The position numbers and the translations under genes were made by a program. From contig MENB01000171.1 in the NCBI GenBank assembly GCA_001768125.1, forward strand, positions 9,964 through 24,801: a stretch of 14,838 nt of DNA, in the 5' to 3' direction. The notes under the pieces are model-generated. The model did no database searches. It was given only the letters and a program-made list of their open reading frames with translations, and was not told the origin of the DNA. Below are positions 8,084 through 13,490 of this stretch, in pieces. Origin of the DNA: Armatimonadetes bacterium RBG_19FT_COMBO_69_19. Its GTDB lineage: Bacteria > Sysuimicrobiota > Sysuimicrobiia > Sysuimicrobiales > Kaftiobacteriaceae. Each line of letters starts with the position of its first letter. Within the stretch, counting starts at the first letter, position 1.

Positions 8084-8108
8084 ACGGTCGCCCTATGAGG
8101 GGGACCGT
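8084..8108. terminator. possible bidirectional hairpin at the rpmB/hslO convergence
   Basis: The six-base arms ACGGTC (8084-8089) and GACCGT (8103-8108) are complementary, with three further G-C pairs inside after a one-base bulge. The hairpin lies where rpmB and hslO converge and overlaps the end of hslO. Neither side has a real T-run, so it would be a weak terminator at best. Confidence 0.35.
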
Positions 8109-9001
8109 TCGCCGTTTGTGGAACGCCCGCCGACGATCGACGGGATGTCGTCGTCCTCGAACGTGTAGCGCTTCCCGCAGAAGTTGCAGCGCACCTCGAT
8201 CTGCCCCTGCTCGCGGATGATGTCGTCCATCTCGTCCTCGCCGAGGCTGGCCAGCACGCCGCGGACTTTCCCCACCGTGCACCCGCACCGGAAGCGGACC
8301 GGCGCGCGTTCGACGACCTGGCTCCGGACGTCCCCGAGCGCCGCCTGGACCATCTCCTCCGGCGTGCGCCCGCTGCTGACCATCGAGGTCACCGTCGGCA
8401 GCACCCGGGCGCGGGCCTCCAGGTAGTCCGTCACGCTCTCGTCTCCGCCGGGCATGACCTGGACGATGAGGCCCCCGGCGGCGAGCACGCGCTCATCCGG
8501 GGAAACCAGCACGCCGAGGGCGACCAGAGACGGGATCTGATGCGAGGTGACCAGATAGGCGGCGAGATCCTCGCCGATCTCGCCGGAGACGAGCGGCACG
8601 CTGCCGTGATAGGGATAGCGCATCCCGAGGTCGAGCGTGACGTGGAGCGTTCCGCGCCCCACCGCCCCGCCCACGTCGAGCTTCCCCATCGGCGTGAGCG
8701 GCAGGTGCACGTCCGGGTTGACCACATAGCCGCGCACCGCTCCGGTCGCGTCGCTCATCGCCAGCGCGCCGCCGAGCGGCCCGTCGCCCAGGACGCGGAC
8801 CATCACCGTCTGCCCGAGCTTCAGGATCGTGCCGAGCAATCCCGCGGCCGTGAGCGTCCGGCCGAGCGCCGCGGTCGCCGTCGGGGCCGTGGCGTGCCGG
8901 CGGCGGGCCTGTTCGACGGTCCGCGTCGTCACCGCGGCCATCGCACGCACCGTGCCGTCCTCTGTCACCGACCTGATCCAGTAATCCTGCATGGCTCCCA
9001 T
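8093..9001 (-). CDS. hslO: redox-regulated chaperone Hsp33
   Basis: Hsp33 is a cytosolic holdase chaperone that is switched on when oxidation releases the zinc from its four cysteines. The protein has 302 residues, near the usual length. It shows PTATAALGRTLTAAGLLG, GGPLGG-like glycine motifs, the NPDVHLP segment, and the zinc-binding ends CGC (Cys239, Cys241) and CNFC (Cys272, Cys275). The four redox cysteines are all present. The ATG at 9001 overlaps the thiN stop (TAATG), suggesting re-initiation. A second ATG at 8992 gives MQDYWIRS, closer to the usual Hsp33 start, and could be the true one. It is the last gene of the TPP-riboswitch operon. Confidence 0.95.
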   Translation of the reverse strand: MGAMQDYWIRSVTEDGTVRAMAAVTTRTVEQARRRHATAPTATAALGRTLTAAGLLGTILKLGQTVMVRVLGDGPLGGALAMSDATGAVRGYVVNPDVHLPLTPMGKLDVGGAVGRGTLHVTLDLGMRYPYHGSVPLVSGEIGEDLAAYLVTSHQIPSLVALGVLVSPDERVLAAGGLIVQVMPGGDESVTDYLEARARVLPTVTSMVSSGRTPEEMVQAALGDVRSQVVERAPVRFRCGCTVGKVRGVLASLGEDEMDDIIREQGQIEVRCNFCGKRYTFEDDDIPSIVGGRSTNGERSPS

Positions 9002-9669
9002 TATACATTTGCCCGCAAGCCGGCCCGGCGGCGCCGGCGGCGCCTGCGCACGATGAGGAGATCGCCGGAGCGCACGGAAACCGACGGGCCGGAAGCGACG
9101 GCTTCGTTGCTGATCCCGAGGGTGCTGCCCTCACGCAGCACCGCGTTCCGGAGGGGATACTTCAGGCCGCGCGTCGTGACGCCCGAGCTCCTCGCCGACA
9201 GCGACAGGAGGGAGACGAGATCGCCGGGGCGGGCATCCAGCGGCATCCGCGGCCCGGCCAGGAACGCCTCCACGGCCCCATCGACGATGCGAAGGCGCGC
9301 GCCCTTCGCCCGCGCCCGCAGGAGCAGGGCGACGTTCGCCAGGAGATGGTCGAGGCGACCCCCGAGCGCGCCGAAGAACTCGACGTCCCGCGCCCCATGC
9401 GAGACGGCGTAATCCAGGGCGAGCTCGGCGTCGGTCTGGTCCTTCTCGACGGCATGCCGGACGATCGTGGCCCCCGCGGAGCGTGCCCAGGCGACCAGCG
9501 CAGGCGAGGCGGAGTCGAAGTCGCCCACCGCGGCGTGCGGGCGGATGCGGAGACGCCGCGCGGCGCGCAGGCCGCCGTCGGCGCAGATCAGCAGGTCGGC
9601 ATCCAGCAGCCGCACGCGGAGCCCCGCCTCCACGCGCAGACGGCCGCCGGCGAGGATGGCCGCGCGCAT
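9001..9669 (-). CDS. thiN: thiamine pyrophosphokinase ThiN
   Basis: ThiN transfers pyrophosphate from ATP to thiamine, giving TPP directly, the salvage route used in many Bacillota. The 222-residue protein carries the family motifs ADGGLR (30-35), GDFDS (49-53), KDQTDAEL (76-83) and GALGGRLDH (100-108), which form the metal and nucleotide site. The C-terminal half holds the thiamine-binding beta domain, with GVTTRGLKYPL and the SNE motif typical of it. The tail has a run of eight Arg (residues 208-215), an unusual extension. It starts 10 nt after thiT and lies under the same TPP riboswitch, so uptake and activation are controlled together. Confidence 0.96.
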   Translation of the reverse strand: MRAAILAGGRLRVEAGLRVRLLDADLLICADGGLRAARRLRIRPHAAVGDFDSASPALVAWARSAGATIVRHAVEKDQTDAELALDYAVSHGARDVEFFGALGGRLDHLLANVALLLRARAKGARLRIVDGAVEAFLAGPRMPLDARPGDLVSLLSLSARSSGVTTRGLKYPLRNAVLREGSTLGISNEAVASGPSVSVRSGDLLIVRRRRRRRRAGLRANV

Positions 9670-9679
9670 CAGGCGGTGA

Positions 9680-10201
9680 TCACGCGGGCTGCACGGGACG
9701 GATGCGCTCCATCGCCCGCACCACGAGCAGGGTCAGGACGATGCTGATCAGCACCTCGGGAAGCATGTAGCTCCCGTTGTAGACCGCGGAGTAGATCGCC
9801 GGCGACGTGCCCTCAGGCGCATACGCGGCGAAGAAGACCACTCCCGAGACGAAGTGCGCGAGGAAGCGAGCCAGCCCGCCGACGATGATACCGATCACGG
9901 GGCTGCGCTGAAAGAATCCCGCCACGCCGAGGAGCCCGAACGCTACTGGGTAGTCCAGGAGCACCTGCACGGGGTGAACGAAGAACGGCTCGAGGATGTA
10001 GTTGACGGCGCCGGCCAGAACACCCGCGAGCAGCCCCGCCTTCCCGCCCCACCGCAGGGCGATGTAGAAGATGGGCACGAGGCTGCCCGCGGTGATCGAC
10101 CCGCCCTGGGGGAGCTTGTACACGCGGATGTTACTGAGCACGGCGACCAGCGCGACCGCGAAGCCGATCTCCACGAGCCGCCGCAGATCCTGTCTGTTCA
10201 T
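9680..10201 (-). CDS. thiT: ECF transporter S component ThiT (thiamine)
   Basis: The substrate-binding membrane subunit of an energy-coupling-factor thiamine transporter. The 173-residue protein has about five or six hydrophobic segments, as in the family. LPQGGSITAGSLVPI after the first helix and HPVQVLLDYPVAFGLLG in the middle are characteristic of ThiT. The ATG at 10201 is chosen because AGGGGGG lies about 6 nt upstream and the sequence then reads MNRQDLRRLVEIG. An upstream in-frame start lacks such a site. It follows a TPP riboswitch and terminator and precedes thiN. The ATPase and EcfT subunits are not in the window, so it presumably shares a general ECF module encoded elsewhere. Confidence 0.95.
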   Translation of the reverse strand: MNRQDLRRLVEIGFAVALVAVLSNIRVYKLPQGGSITAGSLVPIFYIALRWGGKAGLLAGVLAGAVNYILEPFFVHPVQVLLDYPVAFGLLGVAGFFQRSPVIGIIVGGLARFLAHFVSGVVFFAAYAPEGTSPAIYSAVYNGSYMLPEVLISIVLTLLVVRAMERIRPVQPA

Positions 10202-10207
10202 CGGACA

Positions 10208-10216
10208 CCCCCCTCT
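10208..10216 (-). promoter_or_regulatory. ribosome binding site of thiT
   Basis: AGAGGGGGG on the minus strand ends about 6 nt before the ATG at 10201. It decides between this start and one eight codons upstream. Confidence 0.65.
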
Positions 10217-10220
10217 GGAA

Positions 10221-10249
10221 TGCAAAACGCCAGCCCTTCCAGGCTGGCG
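10221..10249 (-). terminator. intrinsic terminator of the TPP riboswitch
   Basis: A perfect eight-pair stem (10228-10235 with 10242-10249, GGCTGGCG/CGCCAGCC) with a six-base loop is followed on the minus strand by TTTTGCATT. It lies between the aptamer and thiT, as needed for TPP-dependent premature termination. Confidence 0.88.
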
Positions 10250-10261
10250 GCGATACGAGCG

Positions 10262-10357
10262 TCCTTGCTCCCCACGCCAGTATTACCTGGATCGGGTGCA
10301 AAGGGTCTGCGACGGATCGGTCGCACTCTCAGCCCGGCTCCCCGAGCTCCCCAAGAA
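10262..10357 (-). ncRNA. TPP riboswitch (THI element) upstream of thiT-thiN-hslO
   Basis: The minus strand carries the conserved TPP aptamer. GGGCTGAGAG is the core CUGAGA segment, ACCCTTTGCACCCGATCCAGG replaces the usual ACCCUU-GAACCUGAUCUGG, and TAATACTGGCGT matches the GAUAAUGCCAGCGU block with small changes. P1 closes as TTCTTG (10352-10357) with CAAGGA (10262-10267), one G-U pair included. An intrinsic terminator starts about 13 nt downstream, so this is a transcriptional off-switch: TPP binding favours the terminator and shuts off thiamine uptake and pyrophosphorylation. Confidence 0.94.
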
Positions 10358-10381
10358 CACCTGCTATGCGATTCTGCCCCG

Positions 10382-10387
10382 ATTGTA
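10382..10387 (-). promoter_or_regulatory. candidate -10 of the thiT operon promoter
   Basis: TACAAT on the minus strand (five of six to TATAAT) lies 25 nt before the aptamer, giving a start near 10375. No good -35 is visible. It lies in the short gap after the AIR-synthase-like gene, so the thiamine operon probably has its own promoter. Confidence 0.5.
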
Positions 10388-10408
10388 CTCCGGTTCGCCC
10401 GCGCCTGT

Positions 10409-11377
10409 CTACGACTCCGCCAGGACCCGCCACAGCTCGTCCGGCTCAGGCGCCTGCAGCGTGATGGCCCGACCGCCGCGGATCAGCACGCGCTTCGCCG
10501 GCGTCATCATCCCGATCTCCGCCGCCGGGATCCCCTCGTCCCGGAGGGCCCGCAGCGTACGCTCCGGTGCGCGCGTGGCGATCAGCATCGCGCCGCTACT
10601 GATCAGGCGCAGCGGATCCACGGCGAGCGCGCGGCAGATCGCCTCTGTCTCCGGAGCGACAGGGATGGCCTCCGCGCGCACCTCGATGCCGATCCCCGAC
10701 GCTTCGGCCAGCTCCCACGCCCCGCCGAGGACGCCCCCTTCCGTGACGTCATGCATTGCGCTGGCGCCGGCTCGGGCACCCGCGAGCCCTTCCGGCACGA
10801 CGCTAATCCTGTCGAGGAACACGCGCGCCCGGCGGAGCACCGCCTCGTCCACGGCGCCGCGCAACCGGTCCGCAAGATCCGTCGCGAGGATGGCCGTGCC
10901 CTCGACGCCCGCGCTCTTCGTCAGCAGGACGCGGTCACCCGGGCGGGCGCCGCCGGAGGAGATCACCGTCCCCTTCCGCGCCCGTCCCACCGCCGTGACC
11001 ACCGCGATCGTCCGATCGATCCCCGGGGTCACCTCGGTGTGGCCGCCGATGATCTCCACGCGCAGCGCCCGGGCGGCCTCCCCTGCCTCGCGCATGATGC
11101 GCTCCAGGTCGGCTTCTGTGGTGGCCTCGTGCAGCAGCAACGTCAGGAGGAGTCCCACCGGTTCAGCGCCGGTCGTGGCGAGATCGTTGCACGAGACGTG
11201 CACGGCGTACCGGCCCAGGTGCGAGGCCGCCCCGGTCACCGGGTCCGTCGTGAGCACGACCACCCACTCCCCGAAATCCACCACGGCGCAATCCTCGCCC
11301 AGGTGCGCGTGCACGAGGACGTCCGGGCGGCGGCCGAGGTGCGGGTAGACGACGCGCTCGAGCACGTCACTGCTCAC
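10409..11377 (-). CDS. AIR synthase (PurM) superfamily protein, HypE/ThiL-like, function unknown
   Basis: An ATP-binding protein of the PurM/ThiL/HypE/SelD superfamily, about 322 residues. The metal/ATP residues of the N-terminal domain are present: GED (27-29), TTD (43-45), CNDLATTGAEP (63-73) and GGHTE (111-115). The C-terminal domain has the glycine-rich HDVTEGGVLGGAWELAE (209-225). It lacks a C-terminal Cys, the modification site of true HypE, and no hydrogenase genes are nearby. It also does not look like canonical ThiL or PurM. Start choice is uncertain: GTG at 11377 (14 nt after the S-component stop) or GTG at 11365 with AAGGTG upstream. The frame stays open to 11647 inside the previous gene, in another frame. 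It is co-transcribed with an FMN-controlled transporter. Its substrate is unknown. Confidence 0.85.
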   Translation of the reverse strand: MSSDVLERVVYPHLGRRPDVLVHAHLGEDCAVVDFGEWVVVLTTDPVTGAASHLGRYAVHVSCNDLATTGAEPVGLLLTLLLHEATTEADLERIMREAGEAARALRVEIIGGHTEVTPGIDRTIAVVTAVGRARKGTVISSGGARPGDRVLLTKSAGVEGTAILATDLADRLRGAVDEAVLRRARVFLDRISVVPEGLAGARAGASAMHDVTEGGVLGGAWELAEASGIGIEVRAEAIPVAPETEAICRALAVDPLRLISSGAMLIATRAPERTLRALRDEGIPAAEIGMMTPAKRVLIRGGRAITLQAPEPDELWRVLAES

Positions 11378-11391
11378 CTTGCCGGAGCGCC

Positions 11392-11910
11392 TCACTGGGC
11401 GAGGCGCTCCGGAGCGAGGCCGCGCAAGCGGGCGGCGACCAGGACGGCGACGGTCACGCCCGCGGCGACCTGCACGAGGTTGAACGGCACCTCCGTCAGA
11501 GCCGCCCCCACCGCAGCGGCCGGGGTCGGGGCAATACCCAGCCGCTGCGCGAACAGGACCTCCGCCGCAAAGTAACCGGCGACCATCCATGCCCCACCCA
11601 GCGCCGCGGCCCCGATGCGGCTGGCCGAACTTCGCCCCGCGAGCCACCCGACGAGGAGCCCTTCGACGCCCTTGATGACAATGGTGAACGGCGCGAACTG
11701 CGGCGCGGCGACCAGGTCCGCCAGCCCCGCGCCGAGCCCCCCCGCCAGCGCCCCGACCACCGGGCCGAAAACGATGGCGGCGATGTAGATGACCACCTCG
11801 CCCAGATTGAAGTATCCCCTGGTCGCCGGGATCGGGATCACGGTGTACCTCGTCACGACGAACGTCAGGGCGATGAAGATCGCCGCCGCTGCCAGCTCAC
11901 GTGCCCTCAT
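11392..11910 (-). CDS. ECF transporter S component, probably riboflavin
   Basis: A 172-residue membrane protein with about five or six hydrophobic helices. The segments IPIPATRGYFNLGEVVIYIAA, GALAGGLGAGLADL and PFTIVIKGVEGLLVGWLAG are characteristic of the ECF S-component group (PF07155/COG4720 type, in my recollection). Members of that group have been predicted to carry different vitamins, including a pyrimidine precursor of thiamine. Here the gene lies directly behind an FMN riboswitch, which argues for riboflavin. AAGGAGG lies 8 nt before the ATG at 11910 and fixes that start over one 12 codons upstream. No ECF ATPase or T subunit is in the window. Confidence 0.88.
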   Translation of the reverse strand: MRARELAAAAIFIALTFVVTRYTVIPIPATRGYFNLGEVVIYIAAIVFGPVVGALAGGLGAGLADLVAAPQFAPFTIVIKGVEGLLVGWLAGRSSASRIGAAALGGAWMVAGYFAAEVLFAQRLGIAPTPAAAVGAALTEVPFNLVQVAAGVTVAVLVAARLRGLAPERLAQ

Positions 11911-11918
11911 CGAAGCTC

Positions 11919-11925
11919 CCTCCTT
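11919..11925 (-). promoter_or_regulatory. ribosome binding site of the FMN-controlled S component
   Basis: A perfect AAGGAGG lies 8 nt before the ATG at 11910, on the far side of the terminator from the riboswitch, and marks the true start. Confidence 0.85.
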
Positions 11926-11944
11926 CGTGATGGAGGACGGGGAC

Positions 11945-11974
11945 AAAAGAAAATGACGCCCGAACTCGGGCGTC
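11945..11974 (-). terminator. intrinsic terminator of the FMN riboswitch
   Basis: GACGCCCGA and TCGGGCGTC (11966-11974 with 11955-11963) form a nine-pair stem with a two- to four-base loop, followed on the minus strand by ATTTTCTTTT. It lies between the FMN aptamer and the S-component gene. Confidence 0.93.
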
Positions 11975-12004
11975 CTCGGGGGCGCTCAGGCGCCTGTCCC
12001 CGCC

Positions 12005-12144
12005 GTCTTCATCTCATACGGACTGTACCGTCGACCCCGGAATTCCACCGGGCCACGGGCCTGGCGCTCCAGGCCCTCACGGGCTGTCACCGCCGATCGG
12101 GAATCGGCCCGACGTTCGCCGGACCTCACCCTGCCCCAGAAGAC
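12005..12144 (-). ncRNA. FMN riboswitch (RFN element)
   Basis: The minus strand matches the FMN aptamer core: CTGGGGCAGGGTGA, GATTCCCGATCGGCGGT, GACAGCCCGTGAG, CCGGTGGAATTCCGGGG, TCGACGGTACAGTCC and GTATGAGATGAAGAC. P1 closes exactly as GTCTTC (12139-12144) with GAAGAC (12005-12010). A variable stem occupies 12057-12076, and a 20-nt hairpin is inserted in the P2 loop (12106-12125). The downstream terminator makes this a transcriptional off-switch controlled by FMN. It controls the ECF S component and the AIR-synthase-like gene. Confidence 0.95.
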
Positions 12145-12166
12145 TGCGGGTCTTCGTGCTCCTCCT

Positions 12167-12196
12167 ATCCTAGGGAGAGGGACCCGGCGCTGTCAA
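12167..12196 (-). promoter_or_regulatory. promoter of the FMN-riboswitch operon
   Basis: TTGACA (12191-12196, perfect -35) and TAGGAT (12167-12172, -10) are separated by 18 nt, giving a start near 12160, about 16 nt before the aptamer. The -35 overlaps the TGA stop of the upstream cell-wall hydrolase. Confidence 0.8.
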
Positions 12197-13374
12197 TCCT
12201 CTTCGCCTTCTTCTCCCACCCGGTACACCTGGCTCTGCTCGCTGACCAGCACGAGTTCCCCGTTCACACGCCGGTACTCCCGGATGATGCGCACACGCAT
12301 GTCGCCTTCGAGGATGAGCGTCGTCGTCTCGACGCGATACACGACTTCGCCGCCGCGCATGACCTCCCTGACCGAGACGATCGTATCGCCCGACGCTGCC
12401 GGCGTCCTCGGCGATCTATCCTCAGTGGGCGCCGCGGGCGTCTGGATCGGCGTCGCCTGGGTCACACGCGCGGAGGCGGCGCTCGACGACGAGGCCGCTG
12501 CCTTCGGCGTCTTGGTGCCCGCCTGCGCCGTCAGCGGATCCACGGCGCGGCCGTTGACCCGGATCTCGAAGTGCACGTGCGGTCCGGTGCATCGCCCCGT
12601 GCAGCCGACGCGGGCGATGACTTGCCCTGCCTTGATAGCCTGGCCCTTTTGAACGAGGATGGCCGAGGTGTGCCCGTAGAGGGTCGACACCTCGCCCCCG
12701 TGCTCGAGGATCACGGTCTGCCCGTATTCGTAGTACCGGCCTGTGTGCGAGACGGTCCCGGCCCGGCTCGCGCGGATCGGCGTCCCGGCCGGGGCCGCGA
12801 GATCGATCCCGCGGTGGCGGGTGCCGAAGCGCGCGGTGAGGAGTCCCTCGACCGGCCAGGCAAACCCCCCGGTCAGACGGTGGGTGGCCTCGGCGGCACG
12901 CGCGGGCGGGACGGAGGCGACCGCCGTGCCGCCCATGACGCGGCGCACGAACGCCGCCGACTTCGCCGGGATCCCGTTGGCCTTCTGTACCGCCACCGGG
13001 CCGGCGTGATAGGCCGCGACGGCGAGGTCCCAGCGCCCGAACCGGTCGAACTGCATGCGCAGGTAGCGCATCCCGCCTTCGATGTTCTGCGTCGTGTCGT
13101 CGATGTCGACACCGAGGGCCCGGGCTGTCGCCGGCATGAGCTGCATGACGCCGCGGGCGCCGCTGGAGCTTACCGCATCCTGCCGGCCCCCCGATTCAAC
13201 ACGGACCAGGTTGCGCGCGATCTGGAGCGGGATCCCGTACTTGCGGGCATACGTGTCCACCAGCGCGGGGATGTTGGCAGTGGAGGAGGAACCTGCTGCG
13301 GCGGCGGGGACCGGGATGAGCAGGGCGAGACTCAGGAGACACGCACCGGCCCATCGCCTCGTGCCGAGGGGCAT
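12193..13374 (-). CDS. secreted lytic transglycosylase / M23 metallopeptidase fusion
   Basis: A 393-residue exported peptidoglycan hydrolase with two catalytic modules. Residues 1-28 form a signal peptide (RR, hydrophobic core, AAAAG cleavage area). About 33-150 is a transglycosylase SLT domain with VRVESGG (catalytic Glu60), GVMQLMPATA and AYHAGP, which cleaves glycan strands. About 172-282 is an M23 (LytM-type) domain with HRGIDLA (His187, Asp191), YGH (His235) and HVHFE (His266/His268), giving the zinc site for cutting cross-links. A Ser/Ala/Thr linker leads to an unassigned C-terminal part (about 330-393) with predicted beta strands. Start at ATG 13374 is preferred (GGGAG 11 nt upstream). 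A GTG at 13407 is possible but is embedded in a hairpin. Confidence 0.9.
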   Translation of the reverse strand: MPLGTRRWAGACLLSLALLIPVPAAAAGSSSTANIPALVDTYARKYGIPLQIARNLVRVESGGRQDAVSSSGARGVMQLMPATARALGVDIDDTTQNIEGGMRYLRMQFDRFGRWDLAVAAYHAGPVAVQKANGIPAKSAAFVRRVMGGTAVASVPPARAAEATHRLTGGFAWPVEGLLTARFGTRHRGIDLAAPAGTPIRASRAGTVSHTGRYYEYGQTVILEHGGEVSTLYGHTSAILVQKGQAIKAGQVIARVGCTGRCTGPHVHFEIRVNGRAVDPLTAQAGTKTPKAAASSSSAASARVTQATPIQTPAAPTEDRSPRTPAASGDTIVSVREVMRGGEVVYRVETTTLILEGDMRVRIIREYRRVNGELVLVSEQSQVYRVGEEGEED

Positions 13375-13400
13375 GTGAACCAGCGCTCCCGTGAATGGTT

Positions 13401-13423
13401 CGAGCACCCTGTGCGGGTGCTCG
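13401..13423. repeat. perfect 9-bp inverted repeat in the divergent gap
   Basis: CGAGCACCC (13401-13409) and GGGTGCTCG (13415-13423) are perfectly complementary with a five-base centre. The site lies between the hydrolase gene and the Lrp-like gene. It could be an operator or an RNA hairpin in the hydrolase leader. There is no T-run on either side. Confidence 0.6.
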
Positions 13424-13477
13424 CCCGGGCCTTCATCATGTCCCCTGCCCCGCGGAGGCTCAGTGCAGACCCGGCAC

Positions 13478-13483
13478 AGGAGG
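13478..13483 (+). promoter_or_regulatory. ribosome binding site of the Lrp-like gene
   Basis: AGGAGG lies 7 nt before the ATG at 13491, favouring that start over earlier in-frame codons whose translation has no family match. Confidence 0.8.
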
Positions 13484-13490
13484 ACGCTGC

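Noticed and set aside
5325..8168. A 947-codon open frame on the plus strand, antisense to recG and running into rpmB
   Set aside because: Its translation is a low-complexity Arg/His/Pro/Gln product with no family match, as expected when the opposite strand of a very GC-rich gene lacks stops. The recG reading on the other strand has all helicase motifs.
9854..11575. A 573-codon plus-strand open frame over thiT, the TPP riboswitch and the AIR-synthase gene
   Set aside because: It runs through a well-supported riboswitch and three minus-strand genes and resembles no protein I know.
11378..11647. N-terminal extension of the AIR-synthase-like protein upstream of its GTG
   Set aside because: The extra 90 residues are Arg/Gly-rich, overlap the S-component gene in another frame, and match nothing in the family.
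13375..13490. Possible c-di-AMP riboswitch in front of the cell-wall hydrolase
   Set aside because: Such switches often precede wall hydrolases, and the leader is GC-rich with a hairpin, but I could not line up the conserved ydaO core. A covariance-model search would decide.
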